Origin: Halalkalicoccus jeotgali B3
Lineage (GTDB): Archaea > Halobacteriota > Halobacteria > Halobacteriales > Halalkalicoccaceae
Direction of reading: 5' to 3'
DNA: 64,000 nt
Assembly (NCBI RefSeq): GCF_000196895.1
Contig: NC_014297.1
Span: 1 to 64,000, forward strand
Positions 28,581 through 37,471 of the stretch are shown piece after piece. The notes under the pieces are model-generated. The model ran no database searches, had not been told where the DNA came from, and saw only the letters and a program-made list of their open reading frames with translations. The number at the start of each line of letters is the position of its first letter. Position 1 is the first letter of the stretch. A program made the translations under genes and the position numbers.

Positions 28581-29564
28581 ATGAGCGAGACACAGAACCT
28601 GACCCTGGTACAGGCGGTACGGGACGGACTGGCCGCAGAGATGCGAACCGACGAGGACGTGCTCGTCATGGGCGAGGACGTCGGCAAGAACGGCGGCGTC
28701 TTCCGCGCGACCGAGGGGCTCTACGACGAGTTCGGCGAGGACCGCGTGATCGATACCCCCTTAGCGGAGTCCGGGATCGTCGGCACGGCCATCGGCATGG
28801 CCGCCTACGGGCTGAAACCCGTCCCCGAAATCCAGTTCTCCGGGTTCATGTACCCCGCGTTCGACCAGATCGTCTCACACATGGGCCGGCTGCGGACGCG
28901 CTCGCGTGGGCGCTTTACCTGTTCGATGACCCTCAGAGCGCCCTACGGCGGCGGGATCCGTGCGCCCGAGCACCACTCCGAATCGAAGGAGGCCTTTTAC
29001 ATCCACGAGCCGGGCCTCAAGGTCGTGATCCCGAGTACGCCCTACGACACAAAGGGGCTGCTCATCAGCGCGATCCGCGATCCCGATCCCGTGGTCTTCC
29101 TCGAACCGAAGCTGATCTACCGCGCGTTCCGCGAGGAAGTGCCCGACGAGTCCTACGAGGTACCACTGGGCGAGGCCGCGGTCCGCCGGGAAGGAGAGGA
29201 CATCTCGGTGTTCACGTGGGGCGCGATGACCCGCCCGACGATGGAGGCCGCCGAGAACGTAGAAGGCGAAATCAGCGTCGAGGTCGTCGACCTCCGGACG
29301 CTCTCGCCGCTCGACGAGGAGGCGATCATCGACTCCTTCAAAAAGACCGGGCGGGCCGCGGTGGTCCACGAGGCGCCCAAAACCGCCGGGTTGGGTGCTG
29401 AGATCGCCGCCACCATCCAGGAGGAGGCGCTGGTCTATCAGGAAGCGCCCGTCAAGCGGATCGCCGGCTTCGATACGCCGTTCCCGCTCTATGCGCTGGA
29501 GGACTACTACCTGCCCGAGCCGACGCGGATCGAGGAGGGCATCAGGGAGGCCGCCGAATTCTGA
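28581..29564 (+). CDS. 2-oxoacid dehydrogenase E1 beta subunit
   Basis: Second E1 subunit, 327 residues, forming an alpha2beta2 heterotetramer. VMGEDVGKNGGVFRATEGL with the ThDP-activating glutamate, and DTPLAESGIVGTAIGMAA, EIQFSGFMYPAFDQ and RAPYGGGIRAPEHHSE are typical E1-beta segments. It starts at the base after the E1-alpha stop and overlaps the E2 start by one base. The C-terminal FDTPFPLYALEDYYLP is the transketolase C-domain end. Confidence 0.93.
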   Translation: MSETQNLTLVQAVRDGLAAEMRTDEDVLVMGEDVGKNGGVFRATEGLYDEFGEDRVIDTPLAESGIVGTAIGMAAYGLKPVPEIQFSGFMYPAFDQIVSHMGRLRTRSRGRFTCSMTLRAPYGGGIRAPEHHSESKEAFYIHEPGLKVVIPSTPYDTKGLLISAIRDPDPVVFLEPKLIYRAFREEVPDESYEVPLGEAAVRREGEDISVFTWGAMTRPTMEAAENVEGEISVEVVDLRTLSPLDEEAIIDSFKKTGRAAVVHEAPKTAGLGAEIAATIQEEALVYQEAPVKRIAGFDTPFPLYALEDYYLPEPTRIEEGIREAAEF

Positions 29565-31078
29565 TGGTCCGCGAGTTCAAACTGCCCGACGTCGGCGAGG
29601 GCGTCGCGGAGGGCGAGATCGTCCAGTGGTTGGTCTCGGAAGGCGACGAAGTCAGCGAGGACCAGCCGGTCGCGGAGGTCGAGACGGACAAAGCGGTCGT
29701 CGAGGTCCCCTCGCCGGTCGACGGTTCGGTAAAGGAGATCCTCGCCGAGGAGGGCGAGGTCGTCCCCGTTGGAAACGTCATCATCACGTTCGCGGTGGAA
29801 GGCGAGGAAGAAGAAACGGCCGAGAGCGAAGCACCGACGCACTCCCAAGAACGGGTCAGCGAGGAACCGGCGGAGATCGGTGAGGAGGACGAAACCGAAA
29901 CGCCCGCAGGGCGAACGTTCGCCCCGCCGAACGTCCGACGACTGGCCCGCGAACTCGGCGTCGATATTTCGAGCGTGTCGGGCTCGGGCCCAAGTGGCCG
30001 GGTCACCGAGGGGGACGTGCGCGAGGCCGCGGAAGGGGGCAATGAGGAAACAAAGGGACCGAAACAGCTCGACGAGGGACTGCCGTCGGCGACCCGGAAG
30101 GCGGGCGAGGAGGGGGGTTCGGCTACCGGGGCCGACACCGCAGACCTCGAATCGGCGGATCGAGACCGGACGCTGGCCGCACCCGCGACACGGAAGCTCG
30201 CCGAGGAGGAAGGCGTCGACCTGAACCGAGTCCCGACCGACGAGGAGCGCGACGGCGAGGCGTTCGTCACGCCCGAGGCGGTCCGACAGTACGCGACCGC
30301 CCAGCGCGAGGCACAGGCTGCCGACGCCGCGGCTGTCGCGGAAAGCGGGACCGAAGCCAGCACAGGAGGCGAACCGACGGGAAGCGAGGAGCGCCTTCCC
30401 TACCGGGGGATCCGCCGGACGATCGGCCGTCAGATGGCGAACTCGAAGTTCACCGCCCCGCACGTCAGCCATCACGACACCGCCGATGTGAAGAGGCTCG
30501 TCGAGGCGCGCGCCGATCTGAAAGATCGCGCCGAGGACCGGGGTGTGAAACTGACCTACATGCCCTTCATCATGAAGGCGATCGTCGCCGCCCTGAAGGA
30601 GTTCCCCGAACTGAACGCCTCACTCGACGAGGAGGCAGAAGAGATCGTCGTCAAGCACTACTACAACATCGGCATCGCCGTCGCCACGGACGCGGGCCTG
30701 ATGGTTCCCGTCGTAAGGAACGTCGACGAGAAGGGGCTCCTCCAGCTGGCGTCGGAAGTGAACGAACTCGCCCAGAAGGCCCGCGAGCGCTCGATCAGTC
30801 GGGAGGAGATGCAGGGCGGCACGTTCACGATCACGAACTTCGGGGCGATCGGCGGGGAGTACGCCACCCCGATCATCAACCATCCCGAAGTCGGCATTTT
30901 GGGCCTCGGAAAGCTGACCGAGCGCCCGGTCGCCGAGGACGGTGAGGTGCGGGCGGCCCACACGCTGCCGCTGTCGCTGTCGATCGACCACCGCGTGATC
31001 GACGGGGCGGAGGCGGCCATGTTCGCGAACCGCGTGATAGAGTACCTAGAGAACCCAACGCTGCTGCTACTAGAATAA
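29564..31078 (+). CDS. Dihydrolipoamide acyltransferase (E2) with two subunit-binding domains
   Basis: 504-residue E2 core. Domains in order: lipoyl domain with ETDKAVVEV (lipoyl Lys K43), an acidic linker, a first E3-binding domain (PPNVRRLARELGVDISSVSG, about 125-150), a second linker, a second E3-binding-like domain (APATRKLAEEEGVDLNRV, about 206-223), and the catalytic acyltransferase domain ending in DHRVIDGAEAAMF with its active His and Asp. Two such domains in one E2 are uncommon; they may bind E1 and E3 separately. It is modified by lipoate, made by LipA encoded upstream. Confidence 0.92.
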   Translation: MVREFKLPDVGEGVAEGEIVQWLVSEGDEVSEDQPVAEVETDKAVVEVPSPVDGSVKEILAEEGEVVPVGNVIITFAVEGEEEETAESEAPTHSQERVSEEPAEIGEEDETETPAGRTFAPPNVRRLARELGVDISSVSGSGPSGRVTEGDVREAAEGGNEETKGPKQLDEGLPSATRKAGEEGGSATGADTADLESADRDRTLAAPATRKLAEEEGVDLNRVPTDEERDGEAFVTPEAVRQYATAQREAQAADAAAVAESGTEASTGGEPTGSEERLPYRGIRRTIGRQMANSKFTAPHVSHHDTADVKRLVEARADLKDRAEDRGVKLTYMPFIMKAIVAALKEFPELNASLDEEAEEIVVKHYYNIGIAVATDAGLMVPVVRNVDEKGLLQLASEVNELAQKARERSISREEMQGGTFTITNFGAIGGEYATPIINHPEVGILGLGKLTERPVAEDGEVRAAHTLPLSLSIDHRVIDGAEAAMFANRVIEYLENPTLLLLE

Positions 31079-31080
31079 CA

Positions 31081-32505
31081 ATGGTCGTCGGAGACATCGC
31101 AACCGGAACGGACGTACTGGTGATCGGCGCGGGACCAGGAGGGTATGTAGCCGCCATCCGCGCGGGACAGCTCGATCTAGACGTAACCCTCGTCGAGAAG
31201 GACGCGTATGGCGGGACCTGCCTGAACCACGGCTGTATCCCCTCGAAAGCGCTCATAACCGCGACGGGCGTCGCCCACGAGGCCGGAAACGCCGAGGCAA
31301 TGGGGATCCACGCCGACCCCGCCATCGACATGGGCGGGATGATGGAGTGGAAAGACGGCGTCGTCGATCAGTTGACGGGCGGCGTCGAGAAGCTCTGTAA
31401 AGCCAACGGAGTGAACCTCGTCGAGGGGATCGCGGAGTTCGACGGCGAGAACAGGGCGAGGGTCGCCCACGGCGGCGACGGTCAGGGCTCGGAATCGATC
31501 GAGTTCGAACACGCGATCGTCGCGACGGGTTCGAGACCGGTGGAGATCCCCGGCTTCGAATTCGACGGCGAGCGCGTCGTGAGTTCGCGCGAGGCCCTCT
31601 CGCTGGAGTCGGTCCCCGACTCGCTGGTGATCGTCGGCGCGGGATACATCGGCATGGAGTTAGCAGGTGTGTTCGCGAAACTCGGCACCGACGTGACGGT
31701 GGTGGAAATGCTCGATGAGGCGCTCGTCGGGTTCGCGGACGACCTCGCGAAGCCGGTCGTCGACGGGATGGAGGACCTCGGTGTGGAGATCCGTCTGGGC
31801 GAGGCCGCAAGCGACTGGGAGGAAACCGGCGACGGGATCAGCGTCACGACCGAGACCGACGAGGGCGAGGAGACGAACTACGACTGCGAGAAGGTCCTCG
31901 TTGCCGTCGGCCGCCAGCCGGTGACCGACACCCTGAACTTGGAAGCGATCGGGCTGGAACCCGACGAAAACGGATTCCTACAGACCGACGACCGCGCGCG
32001 GACCGACGTCGAGAACGTCTTCGCCGTGGGCGACGTCGCCGGCGAGCCGATGCTCGCACACAAGGGCATGAAAGAGGGACAGGTCGCCGCCGAAGTCGTC
32101 GCCGGTGAGGCGAGCGCGCTCGACTACCAGGCGGTCCCCGCGGCCGTCTTCACCGAGCCCGAGATCGGAACGGTCGGGATGACCGAAGCCGAGGCCGAGG
32201 AGGCGGGCTTCGAGCCCGCGGTCGGGCAGATGCCGTTTCGCGCCAGCGGGCGCGCGCTGACGACGGGCCACACCGACGGGTTCGTCCGGATCGTCGCCGA
32301 CGCCGAGAGCGGCTTCGTGCTGGGCGGGCAGATCGTCGGCCCCGAGGCCTCCGAGCTGATCGCGGAGATCGGGCTCGCGATCGAACTCGGGGCTACCCTC
32401 GAGGACGTCGCGGCGACGATCCACACCCACCCCACCCTCTCGGAGGCGGTCCACGAGGCCGCCGAGAACGCGCTCGGCCACGCGATCCACACGCTCAATC
32501 GGTGA
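31081..32505 (+). CDS. lpdA: Dihydrolipoyl dehydrogenase (E3)
   Basis: FAD-disulfide oxidoreductase of 474 residues that reoxidises dihydrolipoamide with NAD+. It has the FAD motif IGAGPGGYVAAIRAGQ, redox cysteines C47 and C52 (GGTCLNHGCIPSKA), the NAD motif IVGAGYIGMELAG, VFAVGDVAG and the active-site His-Glu HTHPTLSEAVHEA (about 449-461). It starts 2 bp after E2 and ends the operon. In haloarchaea this enzyme is one of the better-studied members of the complex. Confidence 0.95.
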   Translation: MVVGDIATGTDVLVIGAGPGGYVAAIRAGQLDLDVTLVEKDAYGGTCLNHGCIPSKALITATGVAHEAGNAEAMGIHADPAIDMGGMMEWKDGVVDQLTGGVEKLCKANGVNLVEGIAEFDGENRARVAHGGDGQGSESIEFEHAIVATGSRPVEIPGFEFDGERVVSSREALSLESVPDSLVIVGAGYIGMELAGVFAKLGTDVTVVEMLDEALVGFADDLAKPVVDGMEDLGVEIRLGEAASDWEETGDGISVTTETDEGEETNYDCEKVLVAVGRQPVTDTLNLEAIGLEPDENGFLQTDDRARTDVENVFAVGDVAGEPMLAHKGMKEGQVAAEVVAGEASALDYQAVPAAVFTEPEIGTVGMTEAEAEEAGFEPAVGQMPFRASGRALTTGHTDGFVRIVADAESGFVLGGQIVGPEASELIAEIGLAIELGATLEDVAATIHTHPTLSEAVHEAAENALGHAIHTLNR

Positions 32506-32529
32506 TCGACACTCGAATCGACGGGCGGG

Positions 32530-34485
32530 TCAGCGCCGGTGGACGGTCAGCGACTGCAGCCAGAGGTTCGAACTCCCGACGCCGGGAATCGAGGGGAGAA
32601 AGCCCGCGAACTGCTCCGTGTCGACGGGCCACTGTTCGAGGGGGTACGAGCGGACCAGCGTGGGCGCCTCGAGGTAGATGCGTTCCGTGATCTCGCGGAC
32701 GAGTTCGTTCCGTCGCTCCCGGTCGGGTTCGCGTCGGGCTGTTGCGATCGCTTCGTCGGCACCCGCCAGTCCGTCGAGCCCGTAGCCCGCGGCGTTGTAC
32801 GCGACGGTGCTGCCCGATCCGTCCGCATGGGCGTTGTCGCTGTGAAAGTGCTCGTACAGCGACGGCACCCCCGCCGAGGAGAGGTCCGACCACTCGCCGG
32901 CATACACGTCGAAGTCGGTCTCGAGGTACGCCCGGTCGGCGATCGCATCCGTGGGCCGGACCGTCGTTTCGATCGGGATCCCGACCCGTCTGAGCGCCTC
33001 GACGTAGCCACGGGTGAACTCGGCGACCAGCGGGCGTTCGTCCGCCGGCGGACTCAAGACCACGAGCGGGCCGCCGTGGAGTTCCCCGAGGGGTTGGCCG
33101 TCGACGTAGAGTTCGGCGTCGACGTCCGCCTGTGCGAGGAGTTCGGAGCTAACCTCGTCGAAGGCGTACTCGTAGGCCGCCTCCGTCTGGGCGGTCTCCC
33201 CGAAGCCGGTCAGGCTCCCGGGGTATTCGCGCCCGGCGTAGGTGCCCGCGGATCCCGAGACGACCGCGCCGTTTTCGAGGAAGCTCCGGACAGTCCGGAT
33301 ATCGAGACCGCCGCCATCGGCCCCGCGAAACCCCAGCGCGCGCATCGCGTCGGGGGCCGTCCCGTCGGGGCGCTGTTGGATCGGTTCGTCGGCGGCAGCC
33401 TCGGGCCGGATGGACTCGAAGGCCGGCGGGACGACGGCGTTGCCGGGGACCGCGTACTCGAGGGCCAACTCCCGAACCCACCGGCCCCGATCCATCGCCA
33501 TGCTCAGGGCCTGTCGAAACGCCTGATCGTCGAGTGGCGGGCGACGCATGTTGAGGGTGTAGTGGCCGTAGCCGTCGCTTCGACCCGCGATCAGGCCGAG
33601 ACCCTCGCGGTCGACGATCCCGCTGGCCTGTGCGGCCTCGAAGGCGCCCGCGTACATGGCGTCGATCTCGCCGTTCAGGAGGGCACGGTGGACCGCATCC
33701 GGGCCGGCGAACAGCCGAACGCGGATCGAGGCGAGGTACGGGCCGCCCGCGAGCAATAGGTCGTGGTCCTCGACCCACGGCTGGGTCGCGAGGGGCCACC
33801 GTCGGCCGAGCGAGACGACGCGCTCGGTCGGGGACTCCTGTTCGAGGAGGCGGCCCGGTCCGAGGGCGACCGGAACCTCGGGATCGTGGGCGGCGTAGTC
33901 GTCGATCCCGCTCCAGACGTGTTCGGGAAGCAGGCGAAGCGAGAGCTGATCGGTCTCGTAGGTCCCGACGACCCGATCGAGCGAGAGCGTCAGGTCGTAC
34001 TCGCCGCGTGCCGCCTCGACCGAATCGATGGGCTCGGTCGCGCCGAAGGTGCGTCCCGGCGTCCGGTTCGCGTAGAGCTCGTAGGTGAACAGCACGTCCT
34101 CGACGGTCAGGTCCTCGCCATCGGACCAGCGGAGGTCCTCGCGGACGCTGAGATCGATCGCCATCCCCTCGGCAGTCTCGCGGGCGGTCCAGTCGGTGAA
34201 CACCCACGGTCTGGCCTCGAAGGTCGCGGGATCGACGAGGACGCCCGGCTGATAGAGCAGGTCCAACAGCGCGTTCGTCGGGCCCGAACTCGCGGTCAAC
34301 GGGTTCAGCGCGTCGAGTTCGCCCGGAAACCCGACCGTGAGCTCGCCGCCGGGGTCGATCCGGTCGGGATCGATCTCGCCCGGTCGTTTGGGATCGTCGC
34401 CGCCGAGACAGCCCGCACCCGAGATCGCCAGTCCCGCCGTCGCCGCCAGGAGCGACCGCCGGGTGACGTCGGTGAACTCCGCCAT
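32530..34485 (-). CDS. ABC-type solute-binding lipoprotein, family 5 (orphan)
   Basis: Extracellular binding protein of 651 residues. TRRSLLAATAGLAISGAGC is a Tat signal with a lipobox cysteine (C27), so it is a lipoprotein anchored outside. The family 5 pattern is visible: VREDLRWSDGEDLTVEDVLFTYE and the C-terminal VDTEQFAGFLP. Such proteins bind oligopeptides, nickel or other solutes. No permease or ATPase gene adjoins it, so its transporter must be elsewhere. The ATG at 34485 gives the Tat signal at the right place; the longer open frame is ignored. It is convergent with E3 and divergent from pheA. Confidence 0.87.
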   Translation of the reverse strand: MAEFTDVTRRSLLAATAGLAISGAGCLGGDDPKRPGEIDPDRIDPGGELTVGFPGELDALNPLTASSGPTNALLDLLYQPGVLVDPATFEARPWVFTDWTARETAEGMAIDLSVREDLRWSDGEDLTVEDVLFTYELYANRTPGRTFGATEPIDSVEAARGEYDLTLSLDRVVGTYETDQLSLRLLPEHVWSGIDDYAAHDPEVPVALGPGRLLEQESPTERVVSLGRRWPLATQPWVEDHDLLLAGGPYLASIRVRLFAGPDAVHRALLNGEIDAMYAGAFEAAQASGIVDREGLGLIAGRSDGYGHYTLNMRRPPLDDQAFRQALSMAMDRGRWVRELALEYAVPGNAVVPPAFESIRPEAAADEPIQQRPDGTAPDAMRALGFRGADGGGLDIRTVRSFLENGAVVSGSAGTYAGREYPGSLTGFGETAQTEAAYEYAFDEVSSELLAQADVDAELYVDGQPLGELHGGPLVVLSPPADERPLVAEFTRGYVEALRRVGIPIETTVRPTDAIADRAYLETDFDVYAGEWSDLSSAGVPSLYEHFHSDNAHADGSGSTVAYNAAGYGLDGLAGADEAIATARREPDRERRNELVREITERIYLEAPTLVRSYPLEQWPVDTEQFAGFLPSIPGVGSSNLWLQSLTVHRR

Positions 34486-34594
34486 ACACGGTGACCGGGT
34501 TCCATCGACGTAAGCGCTCTGACACCGTTCGTGGGATGAGTTCTCACGGAACGTACCCGAGGCCTTTTGCCGGTGAGCGCGAAACCCGCGTTCG

Positions 34595-35407
34595 ATGAGA
34601 GCAGTCACGCTGGGACCGGCCGGGACGTACTCACATCGGGCGGCGGGCGCGGTCGCCGAGGATGTCGACTTTCGCGAATCGGTGACGGGCATCGTCGAGA
34701 CGGTCGCGACCGGGCGAGCCGACCGGGGCGTGATCCCGATCGAGAACAGCATCGAGGGCAGCGTCACCGAGAGCCTCGACGCGCTCGCGGAGTTCGAGGT
34801 CGGCGTCGTCAGGGAGATCGTCACGCCGATCCGCCACGCGCTGCTCGCCCAGAGCGGGGAGTTTACCACCGTCGCGAGCCACTCGCAGGCGCTTGCCCAG
34901 TGTCGTGAGTTCCTCGAGGCGGAGTACCCCGAGGCCGACCTCGAACCGGTCGCGAGCACCGCCCGCGGGGTCGAGCGCGCACGCGAGGACCCCACGATCG
35001 CGGCGATCGGCCACCCGGAGAACGCGAGCAACGGCACCGAGCTACGCGTGCTCGACGAGGACATCCAGGACCGCGACTCGAACGCGACGCGGTTTCTCGT
35101 CGTCGCGCCCACCGACGAGCGCTCGAAAGCGGGCGGAAAGTCCTCCTTCGTCGTCTACCCGAGCATGAACTATCCCGGACTCCTCCTCGAACTGCTGGAG
35201 GCCTTCGCCGACGAGGACATCAACCTCTCGCGGGTCGAATCGCGTCCCAGCGGCGAGCGACTGGGCGACTACCTCTTTCACATCGATTGTGAGGCCGGCA
35301 TGTACGAAGAGCGCACCGAGCGGGCCAGAGAGCGCATCGAATCGATCGCACGGAAGGGATGGGTACGCTGGCTCGGGTCCTACGACACCGAACACGTCCT
35401 GTACTGA
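34595..35407 (+). CDS. pheA: Prephenate dehydratase
   Basis: Converts prephenate to phenylpyruvate in phenylalanine synthesis. The 270-residue single-function enzyme starts with LGPAGTYSHRAA, has the dehydratase motifs PIENSIEGSV and SNATRFLVV (about 166-174) and a C-terminal ACT domain whose NLSRVESRPSG (about 211-221) is the phenylalanine-binding ESRP motif, implying feedback inhibition. A TATA-like CTTTTGCC about 30 bp upstream suggests a leaderless transcript. It shares no operon with trpB. The 5'-nucleotidase start follows 47 bp after the stop. Confidence 0.94.
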   Translation: MRAVTLGPAGTYSHRAAGAVAEDVDFRESVTGIVETVATGRADRGVIPIENSIEGSVTESLDALAEFEVGVVREIVTPIRHALLAQSGEFTTVASHSQALAQCREFLEAEYPEADLEPVASTARGVERAREDPTIAAIGHPENASNGTELRVLDEDIQDRDSNATRFLVVAPTDERSKAGGKSSFVVYPSMNYPGLLLELLEAFADEDINLSRVESRPSGERLGDYLFHIDCEAGMYEERTERARERIESIARKGWVRWLGSYDTEHVLY

Positions 35408-35454
35408 GCGGTCGGCCGGGAACTACTAGTGGCTCGCGCGCGAATCCGGTCCCG

Positions 35455-37404
35455 ATGGCAGACGACTGTGGGTGGGACCACGACGAGACGCGAAAGCGCG
35501 GCGAACCCGCCCGTGAGCGCAGTTCGATCCGCAAGCGCGGCCGGACGCCCCGGCGGACGGTACTCGCGGCGTCGGTCGCCGGCCTCGCGGGAACGGCGCT
35601 TTCGGGCCGGGCCGGCGCCCAGACCGAAAACGACACTGTCACCATCGTCCACGACCTACACACCCACAGCGGCATCGGTCCGCTCGACGGACCCAACATC
35701 GCACGCTACCGAACCGTCATCGACGAACAGCTCGCCGCCCGCGAGGATGCCGTCTTTCTCACCAGCGGCGACGAACTGGGCTCCTCGCCGGTCTCGTTTT
35801 TCACGAAGGGGACCCACAACGTGGCGTTCATGAACGAACTCGACATCGCCGCCGCGGGCGTGGGCAACCACGACTTCGATTACGGCGTCGAGACCGCGGC
35901 CGAGCGCTTCGAGTCCAGCGAGTTCCCGTGGATCAACTCCGCGCTCTCGACCCCGGAGGGCGACCCCATCCCGGGCACCGAGCGCTGGCGGACCATCGAG
36001 GTCGGCGACCTCACATTGGGGGTGTTCAACGTCGTCGTCCGCGGGTTTCACAACATCACGGACTACCCCGAGGAGTACGTGGCCGGGGACCCCGTCGAGG
36101 TCTCACGGGAGATGGTCGAGACCCTCGAAGCGGAGGGTGCGGACGTGATCGTGCTGGCGTCGCACGTCGCCCACGACACCCACTACGAGATCACGGAAGC
36201 CGTCGACGGGCTGGACGCCATCTTCGGCTCGCACTCGCACATCACCTTCGACGAGGCCGAGGTCCACGAGGGAACCGTCATCAGCGAGATCGGCTACGCC
36301 TACGCCCACCTGGGCGTGATGACGCTCGATTCGTCGGGCGAACTCCTCGAGTGGGAGCGCATCGATCTCGACGAGAGCGTCGAACCCGATCCCGCCTTCG
36401 ACGCCCGGATGCGCGTCCAGTACGCGGACCTCGAGGAGGAACTCTCTCGGGAGGTCGGCGAGACGGCGGTCGAACTCGACGCCGACGGGACCGTCACCAA
36501 CGGTCGCGAGAGTCGCCTCGGCAACCTCATCACCGACGCGATCCGCGAGACCGTCGACGCCGAGATCGCACTCCAGACCGCCGGCCGCATCAGGACGGAC
36601 AACACCTACGGCCCGGGCACGCTCACGACGAGGGACGTCCTGCAGATCATGCCGTTTACCGACACCCTGATGGCGTTCGAGGCCACCGGCGAAGAGATCC
36701 GCGAGGCGCTCGAGGGGCGGATCGACTACCTCCCCGAGGACCCCTTCGGCGCGCGCCAGCGCCAGCAGGTCGGCGGGTTGAACTACGAGTGGAGCGGCCA
36801 CGACGAGCCGGAGGTCGGCGCGGTCTACGTTGCGGGCGAGGAACTCGACCCCGAGGGGAGCTACACCGTCGGGACGACGGGCTACGTCAAAAACACCGCA
36901 CTGGGCTACGAGTCGCTCCGGGACAACGAGGTGCTTCGAGAGACCGACGCGGGGCTCGGACCGGCCGTCATGGAGTACGTCGAGAGCCGCGGTCGGGTCG
37001 CCCCCGGGATCGAAAACCGCATCCTCCGGACCGACGCCGAGGTCGGCACGGCGACCGAGCGCTCGCTGGTCGACGAGGAGTTCCGCGTCCGCTTCGAGAT
37101 CCCCGACCGGGTCGAATCGATCCACGAGGGGAGTTTCTACGCGCTGACGACGGCGGGCGAGCGCTACGACGCCCGCCAGGCCACGCGCGAGGGAGAGAGC
37201 GTCGAGGTGGCGTTCGACCGCGCGGGCTGGGGGGCGTTCGCACCGGCCGGCGACGAGCACCCGATCCGCGTTTTCGGCGGGTTCGAGCCCGACGACGCGG
37301 CCTACGGGTATCGCGACGAGGACGACGATCCCCGCGAGCTGCCGGTCACGGACGCCGTCGAGGGGTTCGTCATGAAGGGACTGTTAGACGCCGAGTCGAC
37401 GTAG
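35455..37404 (+). CDS. Tat-exported 5'-nucleotidase/UshA family phosphoesterase
   Basis: Metallophosphoesterase of 649 residues acting on extracellular nucleotides or sugar nucleotides. The Tat signal lies in TPRRTVLAASVAGLAGTALS, ending before AGAQTEN. Metal motifs are VHDLHTHSG, SGDELGSS, GVGNHDFDYG, LASHVAHDTH and FGSHSH. The C-terminal 5'-nucleotidase domain has QTAGRIRTD in place of the usual NxGGIR and then LQIMPFTDTLMAFEATG. The Met at 35455 was chosen over upstream starts that would overlap pheA. Together with PhoX it suits phosphate recovery outside the cell. Confidence 0.9.
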   Translation: MADDCGWDHDETRKRGEPARERSSIRKRGRTPRRTVLAASVAGLAGTALSGRAGAQTENDTVTIVHDLHTHSGIGPLDGPNIARYRTVIDEQLAAREDAVFLTSGDELGSSPVSFFTKGTHNVAFMNELDIAAAGVGNHDFDYGVETAAERFESSEFPWINSALSTPEGDPIPGTERWRTIEVGDLTLGVFNVVVRGFHNITDYPEEYVAGDPVEVSREMVETLEAEGADVIVLASHVAHDTHYEITEAVDGLDAIFGSHSHITFDEAEVHEGTVISEIGYAYAHLGVMTLDSSGELLEWERIDLDESVEPDPAFDARMRVQYADLEEELSREVGETAVELDADGTVTNGRESRLGNLITDAIRETVDAEIALQTAGRIRTDNTYGPGTLTTRDVLQIMPFTDTLMAFEATGEEIREALEGRIDYLPEDPFGARQRQQVGGLNYEWSGHDEPEVGAVYVAGEELDPEGSYTVGTTGYVKNTALGYESLRDNEVLRETDAGLGPAVMEYVESRGRVAPGIENRILRTDAEVGTATERSLVDEEFRVRFEIPDRVESIHEGSFYALTTAGERYDARQATREGESVEVAFDRAGWGAFAPAGDEHPIRVFGGFEPDDAAYGYRDEDDDPRELPVTDAVEGFVMKGLLDAEST

Positions 37405-37471
37405 TCGGCCCGGTCGGTCGGGGTCGTTCGAGACGACAGACACAAGGACGTTACGGGTATTAACGTTCACC

